Assembly (NCBI RefSeq): GCF_026619435.1
Contig: NZ_JAOVZQ010000001.1
Span: 3,789,501-3,853,500 of the forward strand
Source: Hoeflea ulvae
GTDB lineage: Bacteria; Pseudomonadota; Alphaproteobacteria; Rhizobiales; Rhizobiaceae
DNA: 64,000 nucleotides
Reading direction: 5' to 3'
Numbering within the stretch: position 1 is the first letter of the stretch; each line of letters opens with the position of its first letter. A program made the position numbers and the translations under genes. Below are positions 44,698 to 56,057 of this stretch, one piece after another. The notes below the pieces were generated by a model. The model did no database searches. It saw only the letters and a list, made by a program, of their open reading frames with translations, and was not told where the DNA came from.

Positions 44698-45074
44698 CAG
44701 TCGTCTCCCCAGACATTCCCGCTCGACGGCAGTATATGAGAACTCGGCCCGGTGAGGCGGAACCGGTGTCCGGTCGGCGCCTCCATGATCACCGAATGGT
44801 CGACCACGCTGACCTTGCGGCCACCGAGGTTTTCGATGCGCTGGATTTCGGCGCCGAGATCATTGGTTTCGATGTCGAAATGGATCTTCGCCTCGTCACG
44901 GACCGCCTCGATGACCAGCGAAACGCCCTTGTCTCCGGCAAGGATGGTGGCGCGGTGGCCATCATCATCGGCATGTGCGGGCTGCCCCAGCAATTGCGAC
45001 CAGAAACCGGCTGCCTGTTCGATGTGATCGGTGTGACAATCGATGACGATGGAGGAAAGTCGGCTCTTGTGCAT
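44697..45074 (-). CDS. VOC-family protein inside the Liv operon
   Basis: A 125-residue vicinal-oxygen-chelate protein (SSIVIDCHTDHIEQAAGFWSQLLGQP at the N-terminus; KIHFDIETNDLGAEIQRIENLG in the middle). It lies three bases after livH and overlaps livM, so it is a genuine operon member. Its role is unknown: it could bind or modify the imported compound. Confidence 0.8.
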   Translation of the reverse strand: MHKSRLSSIVIDCHTDHIEQAAGFWSQLLGQPAHADDDGHRATILAGDKGVSLVIEAVRDEAKIHFDIETNDLGAEIQRIENLGGRKVSVVDHSVIMEAPTGHRFRLTGPSSHILPSSGNVWGDD

Positions 45075-45077
45075 CGC

Positions 45078-46036
45078 TTATACCCTCTCGATTATGCGTT
45101 CGCCAAACAGACCCTGTGGCCTGAACAGCAAGAAGATAAGCGCAATCATGTAGGCAAGCCAGCTTTCGATGCCGCCGCCCACCAGGGGGCCCCAGTAGAT
45201 CTCGCCGATTTTCTCGCCGACACCGATGATCAGACCGCCGACGATGGCGCCGGGAATCGAGGTGAACCCGCCCAGGATCAGCACCGGCAAGGCCTTGAAG
45301 GCAATGATCTCGAGCGCAAACGAGACGTCCGAGCGCGCCCCCCACATAATGCCCGTGGTCAGCGCCACGATGCCTGCGGCAAACCAGACGATGGCCCAGA
45401 TCTGGTTGAGCGAAATGCCCACTGAAAGTGCTGCCTGGTGGTCGTCGGCCACCGCGCGCAGCGCCCGCCCGATGCGGGTCTTGTTGAAGAACACGGCCAG
45501 CACGCCGACCATGATCAGCGCGATCACCGCCGCGGCGATATCGATATGCTGCAGGATCAGCAATCCGCCGTCACCGATTTCGAACGCCGTCGATCCGGTC
45601 GGCAGTCCCAGTTCCTCGGTGATCATCTGCTTGGGCTCGCCGCCAAAGACGAACTCGCCGAATCCGACCAGAAAGTAAGTCAGTCCGATGGTCGACATCA
45701 GCAGGATGATGTCGGGCTGGTTGACCAGCGGCCGCATCACGAAGCGCTCGACGGCCAGCGCCAGAACGCCCATCACCCCGATGGTCAGGATCAGCGCCAG
45801 ATAGGCCGGCACCCCCTTTTCATGCAGGCCCACCAGCGTGAGGCCGGCAAACACCACCATGATGCCCTGCGCGAAGTTGAACACGCCCGAGGCCTTGAAG
45901 ATCAGCACGAAGCCGAGCGCGATCAGCGCATAGAGCACGCCGGCGACAAAGCCTTCCCACAGCACCTGCAGGAAGAAGTCCGGCATGTCGACCATCTGCA
46001 GGAAGGGGTCAACCAGAATGGAGTGGAGAAAGTCCA

Positions 46037-46037
<1 letters not shown>
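45078..46037 (-). CDS. livH: Branched-chain-type ABC transporter permease (LivH)
   Basis: A 319-residue inner-membrane permease of the LivH class (YALIALGFVLIFKASGVFNFAQGIMVVFAG near 35; RALRAVADDHQAALSVGISLNQI near 200; LGGFTSIPGAIVGGLIIGVGE near 260). Its ATG at 46037 shares one base with the livG stop, showing tight coupling. Confidence 0.94.
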
Positions 46038-46857
<820 letters not shown>

Positions 46858-46861
<4 letters not shown>

Positions 46862-48843
46862 TCGGCTGCCTCCGGCATCGCGTCGACAGCGGCATGGGTC
46901 TGGGCGTCGCCCACCTTCACGGTGGCGCGAATGACCCCCTTGCGGCCATCCTCGAACGTCATTTCGGTTTCGATGAACTGCTCGGCCGAGCCGTCATACA
47001 GCGCCTCGATCAGCGGGCCGTAGCGCTCGGCGATGAAGCTGCGCCGCACCTTCTGGGTCCGGGTCAGCTCGCCGTCATCGGCGTCGAGTTCCTTGTGCAG
47101 CACGAGGAACCGCTTGATCTGCGCCCCGGCCATCATCGGTTCGGCCGCCAGATCCCGGTTCACCTGGTTGATGTGATCGGTCATCATCTCGTAGACCTGC
47201 GGCAGGCCGGCCAGTTCCTGGTAGGAGCCATAGGAAATATTGTTGCGCTCGGCCCAGTTGCCGACCGCGGTCAGATCGATGTTAAGAAACACCGAAACAA
47301 ACTCACGGCCGTCGCCAAAGGCAACCACTTCCTTGATGTTGGGGAAGAATTTGAGCTTGTTCTCGATATATTTGGGTGCATAGAGCGCGCCGCTGGTCAG
47401 CTTGCCGACATCCTTGGCCCGGTCGATGATCTTGAGATGGCCATGCGCATCGAAAATGCCGGCATCGCCGGTCATCACCCAGCCGTCGGGCGTCATGGTT
47501 TCCCGGGTCTTCTCCTCGTCGCCATAATAGCCGGTGAACATGCCCGGAGAGCGGAACTGCACCTCGCCGCTCTCGGTGATGCGGATCTCCACATCGGGCG
47601 CTGCCGGGCCGACAGTGTCGGGGCGCACGTCGCCATCCTTCTGCACGGTGACATACAGAAAGGCTTCGGTCTGGCCGTAGAGCTGCTTGAGGTTAATGCC
47701 CAGCGAACGGAAGAACGAAAACAGGTCGGGCCCGATCGCCTCACCTGCCGTATAGGCGGTGCGGATCCGGGTGAAGCCGAGCACATTGCGCAAAGGTCCA
47801 TAGATCAGCTTGTCGCCGATCCAGTAGGAAATCCGGCCCGACAGCGGCACCGGACGGCCTTCCAGGATCCTTTCACCATAGGCCTTGGCAACGCCGAGAA
47901 AATGGTGGAACAGCCATTTCTTCGGCGCGCTCGCATCCTCCATCCGGATCATCACGCTGGTCAGCAGGCCTTCGAACACCCGCGGCGGCGCGAAATAGAA
48001 GCTCGGACCGATCTCGCGCAGGTTCTGCGCCACGGTGTCGGGGCTTTCCGGGCAGCTCATGCACAGGCCCGCGACATAGCCCTGGGCGTAATTGAGATAA
48101 TGATCGCCGACCCAGGCCAGCGGCAGATAGGCCAGCACCTCGTCCTGCTCGCTCAGATTGTCAAAGGCCGCAGTGTCTTCCGCCGCCTTGACCGAAGCCG
48201 CGGCCGTCAGCATCACGCCCTTGGAGCGGCCGGTGGTGCCGGAGGTATAAAGGATGGCCGAAATCTCGCTGCCATCGGAAGCGCGAATGCCGGCTTCCCA
48301 GTCGCTCACGGCGGATGGATCGGCGGCGATGAGCTCACGGCCCTTGGCCTGGACGTCGCCGAAATCATGCAGATGCTCGCGATCATAATCGCGCAGGCCG
48401 CGCGGCTCGTCGAAGATGATTTCGGTCAGCCCGGGAACCTCGGCGGCGACGGACTGGATCTTGTCGACCTGCTCCTGGTCCTGCACCACGGCAAAGCGCA
48501 CGCCGGCGTGGTGGAGCACAAAGGCCATTTCCTCTGCGACGGAGTCGGCATAGACCGGAACCGGGATCGCCTTGAGCGACTGTGCCGCGCAAAACGCCCA
48601 GTAGAGCCGCGGCCGGTTGGAGCCGACAATGGCGATGCGCTCGCCCTCGGCCAGGCCCATGGCCTTTAGCCCAAGCGCAAACTCGCGCACCTCGTCCAGC
48701 TGCTCGGACCAGGTCCAGGTCTGCCAGATTCCATAGTCCTTGATCCGCATCGCAGGACGCGCTGCAAAACGCCTGGCGTTGAGCAAAAGATACTGCGGAA
48801 ACGTCACCGGCTTGCCGCCGGCGGTCACGCCTGTGGCTTCCAT
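46858..48843 (-). CDS. AMP-forming long-chain-type acyl-CoA ligase
   Basis: A 661-residue adenylate-forming enzyme that activates a carboxylic acid to its CoA thioester. The AMP-binding motif is ILYTSGTTGRSKGVML near 220, and the C-terminal region has GWVMTGDAGIFDAHGHLKIIDRAKDVGKL. It heads an operon with a Liv-type importer, which suggests that the imported compound is an acid activated on entry. The TetR operator it shares with the ivd-mcc operon suggests a branched short- or medium-chain or terpenoid-derived acid; the substrate is inferred. ATG 48843 follows GAGGAG. Confidence 0.9.
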
Positions 48844-49018
48844 CTCCTCACTTCTCCTCCTGTCCGGACGGCTTTTCGCCTTGTCCGGGCGCACGGACCG
48901 AAATCCGCGCCATGGGCCGTTCCCCCGGCCGTTTTTTCGCACCGGTCAAGCCGGTGTCTTGTTGTGTCCGGACTCCAGCCGCTGTCCTCTCAGCAGCTGG
49001 TTTCCGTTTGCATCCATG

Positions 49019-49040
49019 AATTAAATGAACGCTCGTTTAC
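49019..49040 (-). promoter_or_regulatory. Operator copy 2 of the acyl-CoA TetR regulator
   Basis: A 22-base site reading AATTAAATGAACG then CTCGTTTAC lies upstream of the acyl-CoA ligase/Liv operon. It differs from the copy at 41109-41130 at only three positions. It contains the inverted half-sites AAACGAGCGTTCA seen with acyl-CoA-responsive TetR regulators. Confidence 0.75.
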
Positions 49041-49085
49041 CTTAGACGCCCTGACCTTTGTTGCAAGTGCTACTTTGGTGGTCCT

Positions 49086-50099
49086 TCACACTTTTTCATT
49101 GATCGTCAGCAGCCGGTCGACCAGAGCCGAGACGCCGAAGCGGATCGGGTCGGTGGCCGGCACGCCATACTCATTTGCAAGCTGTTCCAGCAGTGCCCTC
49201 GCCTCGGTCTCGCCGAGCTTCTGGGTGTTGACCGCGATCCCCGTGCAGGTGATCGCCGGATTGGTCAATTTCCCGCAGGCGATGGTCATGTCGATGACCT
49301 CCTGGATGCTCGGCAGGCCGTGCTTGACGCCGCGCATGGTGGTCCGCGTCGGCTCGTGGCACACCACGAAGGCATCGGCCTGCGCACCGTGCAACAGCCC
49401 CAGCGAGACGCCGGCAAAGCTCGGATGAAACAGCGACCCCTGCCCTTCGACCAGATCCCAGTGGCCGGGTTCATTGGCCGGGGCGATCCATTCCACCGCA
49501 CCGGAAATGAAATCCGCCGCTACCGCGTCGATTGCGGCCCCACGGCCGGAAATGAACACGCCGGTCTGGCCGGTGGCGCGGAAATCCGCGTCCCAGCCAC
49601 GCGCCCGCATTTCGCGTTCCAGCGCCAGGGCGGTGTATTTCTTGCCCACCGAACAGTCGGTGCCCACGGTGAGGCAGCGCAAACCGGAACGCTTGGTCCC
49701 CTTGCCGGTGTCAAACCGCTGATCGGAAAACCGCACGTCATGCAGCTTGGCGCCGCCACGCTCGGCAGCCGCCCTGATTTCAGGAATCGATGCCAGCCGC
49801 GTGTGCAGGCCGGTCGCCACATTCAGACCCGCATCGAGTGCCGCAACGATCGAGGCGATCCAGTGCGCCGGCAGAACGCCGCCGGCATTGACCGACCCGA
49901 CCACCATGGTCTTCACCCCGGCGGCCACCGCCGCCTCGATCGACAGATCGGGAATACCGGCATCGGCCTGGCAGCCCTCGAGCCGCAATTGCCCGATGCA
50001 CCATTCCGGACGCCAGTCGACGATCCCGAGACCGGTCTTGGCTGCCAGCGCGTCTGGGACGTCACCGAGAAAAATCAGATAGGGCGGATCGATGACCAT
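49086..50099 (-). CDS. dgcN: DUF1611 protein, DgcN-like
   Basis: A 337-residue protein of the DUF1611 family, called DgcN where it acts in D-amino-acid (D-glutamate) catabolism. The P-loop TVGTDCSVGKKYTAL lies near 150, and EGQGSLFHPSFAGVSLGLLHG near 220 is a family hallmark. ATG 50099 follows GGAG by six bases. The usual partner, an enolase-superfamily DgcA, would be expected next to it but is not in the window. Assignment to D-glutamate use is therefore tentative. Confidence 0.72.
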   Translation of the reverse strand: MVIDPPYLIFLGDVPDALAAKTGLGIVDWRPEWCIGQLRLEGCQADAGIPDLSIEAAVAAGVKTMVVGSVNAGGVLPAHWIASIVAALDAGLNVATGLHTRLASIPEIRAAAERGGAKLHDVRFSDQRFDTGKGTKRSGLRCLTVGTDCSVGKKYTALALEREMRARGWDADFRATGQTGVFISGRGAAIDAVAADFISGAVEWIAPANEPGHWDLVEGQGSLFHPSFAGVSLGLLHGAQADAFVVCHEPTRTTMRGVKHGLPSIQEVIDMTIACGKLTNPAITCTGIAVNTQKLGETEARALLEQLANEYGVPATDPIRFGVSALVDRLLTINEKV

Positions 50100-50222
50100 C
50101 ACATACTCCAGACTTAGGGATTGGCTTCAGGCCGCCACTGTCCTGCGCCCGGGTGGTGGCGTCAAGATGACAATTGCGCTCTCCCCTGCGATTGCTCGCA
50201 ACCGTCGCACATGTCCACGCAA

Positions 50223-51929
50223 TTACTGCGCGGGCGGCAGCACGAAGGCGTCATAGCAGGGGGTCAGCGTGATCCGGGTATGGCCGGTCAGCGCCGAGGC
50301 GTAATGCTCCAGAAGCTGCTTGCGGGCATGGTGCACCGGACAGCCCGGCACCAGGATCAGATCGGTCTGCGACACCGCGGTGCGGGTCTTGGCGTCAAGC
50401 TCGGGCAGCGCCCGGCTCGGATCGGCGCCGATGGCGACGAATTCCGCGCCTTTCCTGTTGAGGAGATAGGGGAACGGATTGGCAAAATCGAGCGTGAACA
50501 CGCGCTCGAAACGGCGGCCGGTCCTGGCCTCCTCCGCCCTGATCGCCACCGTGACCGCCTCCATTTCCTGAAGCAGCAGATACTGGTAATCCGGGTCCGA
50601 GAACATCAGGAACGATGGCAGCGCCTCGGTGTCGGCGATCGCCTTGTAGGTGTCGCGGTGCGCGATGTAGATGCCACGCATCCGCTCGGCCTGCTCGACG
50701 AACACATTCTTGGCCGACACCCGGCCCAGCGGGCCCATGGCCGGCGCGTCCAGGGCGATATAGCCCGGAGCCACAGCCGATGTCCGCGCCGCCTTGTGCA
50801 GCACATTGCTGACATTGGGCACCGCGGTGAAGGCGATCAGCACCAGAACGACCACGCCATAGCGGCCATAGCCTGCAACCGGCGACATCAGCACCGCCAG
50901 CAGCGCCGGCCAGATGATCAGCCCGGCCTGTCCGCCGGTGTTCTGGGTTTCGAAAAACAGGCTGCAAAACAGCAGCAGCCCGACCCAGAACCAGTGCGCG
51001 TCGATGATCCGGCCCAGCCTGTTGCCGGACTCGCGGGCGCTTGCGGCCTGCTGCCCGGTCAGGGCCGCGATCAGCAGCACGAGCGCCAGCAGCCCGCCGG
51101 CACCCAGAACATTGAAATGCTGGGAAATCGCGGTGAGAAACCGCGGCAGCAGGGCATCGCTGTTTTGCGAGGCGAGCAGGATGATGTCCTGCACATAGGG
51201 CGTGACCAGCCCGGTCAGGATTTCGGCAATGCCGGTCGCACCGATGCAGATCAGCGCCGTGGCAATGGCGGTCCGCAGCGTTATCCGGCCCAGCAGCAGG
51301 CCGAACAGCAGGATCGGCCCGGCAGCAAGCAGAGCGGTGATCTTGCAGAACGCCATCGACAGCACCAGCAGGCTGAAGACGATGGTCTGGATGACCGGGC
51401 TGCGCACGAACAGCACCGTCGCCGCGGTCAGATAGATCAGATGCGCGCCATGCCGGTTGTAGATGCCGAAGGCGTCGGTTCCCGGATAGGGATAGAAGTC
51501 GATGACGTTGAACGGCAGCGCGGTGAAGACCATCCACGGCACCAACAGCCACACCGCCGCGGCCGAACTGCGTCTGGACGTGTCCCAGAGAATCAGCGCC
51601 ATCACCGGCGCCGTGACCGGCACCCAGATCCACTGCGTCAGCAGCACCGGATGGGCGTTGGGAAAGACCTGCGCCGAGAAGGCTGCAAAGAAATATTCGA
51701 GCGGCCCCACCGGTGCGAAGAAATCGATCGCCGGCCATTGCCCCTGCGCGATCCGGCCGATCGCATCGTAATAGATCAGCACATCCCAGTACATCGGGCC
51801 GATGGGCAGAACCAGAGGCAGGGACTGCAGCACCGCCAGGATCCCGACAAAGCCGACAAGCGCCGGATAGAGCCAAAACAGCGCGCGCCGCCCCGGCGCA
51901 GCCGCAACTCCAGTGTCATCCATGCTCAT
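50223..51929 (-). CDS. Polytopic membrane protein of unknown function
   Basis: A 568-residue protein with about ten membrane helices in its first 400 residues and a soluble C-terminal domain of about 170 residues. An acidic motif, DFFAPVGPLEYFFAA, follows the first helix, a layout seen in GT-C-type glycosyltransferases and Wzy-like polymerases, but no catalytic signature is certain. ATG 51929 follows GGGGGA. It stands alone between dgcN and the tRNA gene. I do not assign a function. Confidence 0.6.
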   Translation of the reverse strand: MSMDDTGVAAAPGRRALFWLYPALVGFVGILAVLQSLPLVLPIGPMYWDVLIYYDAIGRIAQGQWPAIDFFAPVGPLEYFFAAFSAQVFPNAHPVLLTQWIWVPVTAPVMALILWDTSRRSSAAAVWLLVPWMVFTALPFNVIDFYPYPGTDAFGIYNRHGAHLIYLTAATVLFVRSPVIQTIVFSLLVLSMAFCKITALLAAGPILLFGLLLGRITLRTAIATALICIGATGIAEILTGLVTPYVQDIILLASQNSDALLPRFLTAISQHFNVLGAGGLLALVLLIAALTGQQAASARESGNRLGRIIDAHWFWVGLLLFCSLFFETQNTGGQAGLIIWPALLAVLMSPVAGYGRYGVVVLVLIAFTAVPNVSNVLHKAARTSAVAPGYIALDAPAMGPLGRVSAKNVFVEQAERMRGIYIAHRDTYKAIADTEALPSFLMFSDPDYQYLLLQEMEAVTVAIRAEEARTGRRFERVFTLDFANPFPYLLNRKGAEFVAIGADPSRALPELDAKTRTAVSQTDLILVPGCPVHHARKQLLEHYASALTGHTRITLTPCYDAFVLPPAQ

Positions 51930-52132
51930 ACAGTCCCCCGGACCTGATTCCCTGTGTCGGGAGTGTGTTCGATTTGCCAGCCACGGGTCAATCACGGCAG
52001 CAGCCGCCAGTACCCGTTCCATCCAACCGCTTCAACTATGGCCGCAGACCGGAGCGGGTGGACGAAATTTCCGGGCAGAAAATGAAAAAAGTCCCGAAGG
52101 ACTTTGATCGACACGGATTGTCTTGAAAAAGA

Positions 52133-52208
<76 letters not shown>

Positions 52209-52317
52209 CACCTGTCCCGTTACCGGAACGAAGGGGCGTATAGACCGGATGGATGGGCTTGTCCACACCGTTTTTCACAAGAACCGACAAGTCGTTGCAC
52301 AACGGCCCGGATCTGCG

Positions 52318-53238
52318 TCAGACCAGCAGCCGGCCCTCGGCAATTTTGACCGCTTCGCCGCCGATGCGGACATGGCGCACACGGCCTTCGGCGCAATCGA
52401 CATGCATGTGAATCAGCGACGGCCGGCCCATCTCCACACCCTGCTCGATCACCAGCGCGTGGTTGCCGTCGAGCATGCCGTCGAAATGGTGGATTGCACC
52501 CGACAGCGCCGCTGCCGCGGAGCCGGTGGCCGGGTCCTCGCCGATCCCGATACCGGGCGCGAACATGCGGGCGTGGAAGGCCGCGGTGTGATTGACCCCG
52601 CCGCGGCAATAGACATAGGCATCGGCCAGCATGCCGTCGCCCATCGGCGCCACCCGGTCCCATTCCGCGGCCACGCAAGCCGCCTTGGCTGCGGCCGCCA
52701 TGTCGTGCACCGGAACCATGACGAACGGTATGCCGGCGCTCCACAACGAGACATGGTGGTTTTCAAAGCCGATATCCTGCGGGTCGAGCCCCAGCGCGGC
52801 CCCGATATCGGCCGGTTCGATCTCGACCTCGATCCGGCGCGACAATCTTGGCAGGTCGAATTCGGCGAATCCGGGGCCCTTGCGGCTGATCCGGACCGCG
52901 CAGCGGACCTGGCCGATCTGTTCTTCGAGCATGGTCACCATGTCGACACCGCTGTCGGGCACCTGGTCGCCGAGACGGCGCTCGGCCAGCGCAATGGCGA
53001 CGCCGACCGTCGGGTGGCCGGCAAAGGGCAGCTCGCGCGCCGGCGTGAAGATCCGCACCCGGGCGGTGTGCGCCGGATTGTCCGGCGTCAGCACGAAGAC
53101 GGTCTCGGCCAGATTGAATTCATTGGCAATCGCCTGCATCCGGGCCTCGTCGATGGCATCGGCATCGAACACCACCGCCAGCGGGTTGCCGGCCAGTGCG
53201 GTGCCGGTGAAGACATCGTAGATTGCATAATCCGTCAT
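52318..53238 (-). CDS. PhzF-family isomerase/epimerase-like protein
   Basis: A 306-residue protein of the PhzF fold, two diaminopimelate-epimerase-like halves. The N-terminal YAIYDVFTGTALAGNPLAVVFDAD, the FNLAETVFVL segment with the active Glu near residue 45, the FTPARELPFAGHPTVG motif and the C-terminal EDPATGSAAAAL are diagnostic. Apart from phenazine and DHHA isomerases, most members have unknown substrates. No phenazine genes are near. Confidence 0.92.
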   Translation of the reverse strand: MTDYAIYDVFTGTALAGNPLAVVFDADAIDEARMQAIANEFNLAETVFVLTPDNPAHTARVRIFTPARELPFAGHPTVGVAIALAERRLGDQVPDSGVDMVTMLEEQIGQVRCAVRISRKGPGFAEFDLPRLSRRIEVEIEPADIGAALGLDPQDIGFENHHVSLWSAGIPFVMVPVHDMAAAAKAACVAAEWDRVAPMGDGMLADAYVYCRGGVNHTAAFHARMFAPGIGIGEDPATGSAAAALSGAIHHFDGMLDGNHALVIEQGVEMGRPSLIHMHVDCAEGRVRHVRIGGEAVKIAEGRLLV

Positions 53239-53298
53239 GGTCTGCGGGTTCCCTGCCGATGCTGCGCGGCGGCTCCGCGCGGCCCTGTGCCGGGCAGC

Positions 53299-54051
53299 CT
53301 ACCCCATTCCACCGGCCTGACAACCGGTAACGAAATCGGGGGCTGCAAAATGAAAATCGATCATCGCCTTCATGTAGGGGGTCACCGACGGCCCGGCATC
53401 TGCGGGAGCGCGCACCACCACCATGTCCTCGATCTCCTGCTCGGGATCGGTGCGGATATGCTCGCGCATGCGCTCGACCAGCACCGCGGCAGGCTCATTG
53501 AGGCGGAAGCGGCGGAACACCGCCACCCGGTGGTCAAACCGCCAGCACCACAGCGGCTGTTCTGCTTCCGCACGCGCCAGATCATAGCCGGTCTCTTCCA
53601 GCGCCTCGCGCACGAAACCGCTTTCGACATCGACGCAGCCACCGCTGATGTCGTTCTCGTCGAGCGAGCCCGACGGCGCATAGACCTTGCCGGCATTGGC
53701 GGTGCGCGCAGCCATGCGGATCAGCAGCATGGCATTGTCCGAGGATATCATCACCGCCGAGCCGAACAGATGCCAGGCATCGGCGCGAGGCTGGGTCTTG
53801 ATCCAGTGCAGCAGCGCCGCATAGGGCACCCGGTGGCTGATCCCCGTGACCACCCCGGCCTCGTGCCGCAATCCGCGGTGCAGCATCACCGTGCCGTTGA
53901 ACAGCCATGGCCGCTCGACCTGTTCGCGCGCCCAGTGGGCATCGACTGCCTGCGCTTCGGCCTGATGCCAGGGATGCATGGCCTCGTCGACGCGGAGCCG
54001 GACGGCTTCGAGCCGGATCATGCGGTTTTGCGGAATGCCGGACATGCTCAC
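53299..54051 (-). CDS. Nudix-like hydrolase with a variant box
   Basis: A 250-residue protein. The region GSLDENDISGGCVDVESGFVREALEETGYD near residue 130 has the REALEETG core of the Nudix box, but the Glu eight positions before the Arg is Val, so metal binding may differ. GTG 54051 or ATG 54045 is the start. It follows the exonuclease gene by three bases and is in the same operon. The substrate is unknown. Confidence 0.72.
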   Translation of the reverse strand: MSMSGIPQNRMIRLEAVRLRVDEAMHPWHQAEAQAVDAHWAREQVERPWLFNGTVMLHRGLRHEAGVVTGISHRVPYAALLHWIKTQPRADAWHLFGSAVMISSDNAMLLIRMAARTANAGKVYAPSGSLDENDISGGCVDVESGFVREALEETGYDLARAEAEQPLWCWRFDHRVAVFRRFRLNEPAAVLVERMREHIRTDPEQEIEDMVVVRAPADAGPSVTPYMKAMIDFHFAAPDFVTGCQAGGMG

Positions 54052-54054
54052 GGG

Positions 54055-55161
54055 TCAGACCAGATCGAAGGTCATTGCCACCGGGCAATGATCCGACGCC
54101 TTGGGCCGGTCCCAGCCGGTGCGCGGATAGCGCTCGACATCCTGGCCTTCGGGAAACAGGGTGCGCCAGGGCTGACCGGCGCGGATGATGTCGGGCAGCC
54201 GGTCGCGGCTGGTGCGGGTCAGCGCCGGCGAGGCCAGCAGATAATCGAGCTGGCACAGATGCCGCTCCTGCGGCCCGCGGGTGTGGTACAGCGTCCAGCG
54301 GTCCCGCTCCGGCCGCCGCGCCACCACGTTTTCGGTGAATCCGTCACCGGTGAGCACCCCGACCGCACCGTCACCGGCGGGTTCGGCGGTAAACACATAG
54401 CCGCTGCGGCGGTCGCCGGTGATCGCCAGCCGCTCGGAATAGTCATTGCAGTCGCCGGCGATGATGTAGCGCTTGCCGCCGCCATCGGCGCCAAAGCGCT
54501 TGGCGATGATCTGCCGCACCGCCCGCGCCTCGGCCACCCGCACCGGCATGGTCAGGGTGCGGCCGTCTACGCCGTCGCGCGGACTGCCCATGGATTTGAA
54601 ATGGACAACGTAAATCGTCAGCCGCTTGGAACCGATCCTGACATCGACCTCGAGGCAGTCGCGCTTGAAGATCTTGTCGCGCGGATGGGCGAGGCCTTCG
54701 AGTTCGGCGGTGTAGAGCCCCATCGATTCATAGGTCTGGTGCGCATGGCTGGTTACCGACAGGATCTCGATCCGGGCGCCGTCGAGCGTCTCCTCGCGCG
54801 CCAGCAGCGCCAGATTGATGCCGCGGCTGTCATTGGCCTCGATCAGCACCTTGTGGCGGTAGCCGTCGCCGATCATCTTGAACAGATAGCCATATTCGAA
54901 GCGGTGCAGCGTATCGAGATTTTCCACCTCCTGCAGGCAGATGATGTCGGCATCGGCCTCGGCGATTGCCAGCGCGGTCAATTGCCGCGTGTCATCGGTC
55001 AGCGACATGGCCCGGGCAATCTCGGCCTGGCGGTACTGCGCTTCGGAGCTGAACTCGTAAAGCTGCGCCACCCGGTCCTGCCTGAGCTCGTTGCGGAAGC
55101 CGGAAAAATCAAACCGGCTGAGCAGGTTTTCGGCATTGAAGGTGGCGATGCGAACACTCAT
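54055..55161 (-). CDS. Endonuclease/exonuclease/phosphatase-family protein
   Basis: A 368-residue hydrolase of the EEP superfamily. Motifs are IATFNAENL at the N-terminus, ICLQEVEN with the metal Glu near 78, VVHFKSM, IIAGDCNDYS near 240 and the C-terminal KASDHCPVAM with the catalytic Asp-His. It could cleave DNA, RNA or phospholipid head groups; no signal peptide is seen. ATG 55161 gives the usual start; ATG 55185 would add eight residues. Confidence 0.88.
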   Translation of the reverse strand: MSVRIATFNAENLLSRFDFSGFRNELRQDRVAQLYEFSSEAQYRQAEIARAMSLTDDTRQLTALAIAEADADIICLQEVENLDTLHRFEYGYLFKMIGDGYRHKVLIEANDSRGINLALLAREETLDGARIEILSVTSHAHQTYESMGLYTAELEGLAHPRDKIFKRDCLEVDVRIGSKRLTIYVVHFKSMGSPRDGVDGRTLTMPVRVAEARAVRQIIAKRFGADGGGKRYIIAGDCNDYSERLAITGDRRSGYVFTAEPAGDGAVGVLTGDGFTENVVARRPERDRWTLYHTRGPQERHLCQLDYLLASPALTRTSRDRLPDIIRAGQPWRTLFPEGQDVERYPRTGWDRPKASDHCPVAMTFDLV

Positions 55162-55271
55162 GCGGGGGCTGGTTCCTGCTGTCATTGACGTTTGGCGAGA
55201 CTAGGCAGCCATCCCGGCCACGGCAAGGCCAATCCCGCCGGCAATCACCCGGGACAGCCCGACCGCCCCGC

Positions 55272-55877
55272 TCAGCGTCCCTGCAACAGGTCCAGCACCA
55301 GCTGCTGGACATTGCCGCCCGCGCCCATCTCCATCTGGTCGAAGGCGCGGCCGCGGGCCCGCTGCTCGTCCGACAGCCGCTTGAGATGGCTCTGCAATTC
55401 GGCCCGCACCTTGGTGCAGCCGGGATCATTTTTGGCGCTGATGCCGGTGCTGACCGCCTCGATGGCGCGCACCATGTCGATGATATACTGGCCGTGCACC
55501 CGCTCGTGCTCCGCCAGCCCGTCGGCAAAGCGCTTCCAGCTCGATGCCACCGGGGACGGGATTTTTCCGCGCGGTTTTGGCAGCGTATAGGTGATGATCA
55601 GTTTCGGCCTGGCCGAGGCCAGCACGCAATCGCCGCCCCGCTCCTGGTAGTCGCGCTGCCAGGTCAGCTTGAAGGTGGTGTGGGCGATTGTGCGCCGGCC
55701 GTCGCCGATCACCGGGCCGTTGGCGCCGATCGATTCATACAGCGCCGCCCCGGTCTGGCCGCTGACCGGATAGGTCTTTGTCTGCTCGACCGCCTCCCAG
55801 GCCAGCGCCGGCTGGAAGCAGAGCGTGACTGTGGCCAGCAGCGTGGCGGATGAAATCAGGCGTCGGAAACGGGTCAT
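55272..55877 (-). CDS. DUF922 periplasmic putative Zn-protease-like protein
   Basis: A 201-residue exported protein. A signal peptide (LISSATLLATVTLCFQPALA) is followed by the DUF922 domain. The motif LAEHERVHG near 125 gives an HExxH zinc-binding site. Members are thought to be metal-dependent peptidases, but this is not proven. GAGG lies before ATG 55877. Confidence 0.85.
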   Translation of the reverse strand: MTRFRRLISSATLLATVTLCFQPALAWEAVEQTKTYPVSGQTGAALYESIGANGPVIGDGRRTIAHTTFKLTWQRDYQERGGDCVLASARPKLIITYTLPKPRGKIPSPVASSWKRFADGLAEHERVHGQYIIDMVRAIEAVSTGISAKNDPGCTKVRAELQSHLKRLSDEQRARGRAFDQMEMGAGGNVQQLVLDLLQGR

Positions 55878-56057
55878 GCGGCCTCACTTGGTCATCCCGG
55901 GATAAACCGGCTCTTGCGCAAAGGCCAGCCCGAAACCGGCAGGATTATGGCGATGCCCGCCGGCACACACTCATTGACTTGCATCAATGCGGCGCGCAAC
56001 CATCCATCATCCATCATCAGGCGATGCACCGCAACGCCGGCACCAGGGGAGTTTGCC

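Noticed and set aside
52249..55188. 979-codon plus-strand frame across PhzF, Nudix and exonuclease genes
   Set aside because: It runs antisense to three recognisable genes and has an unnatural composition.
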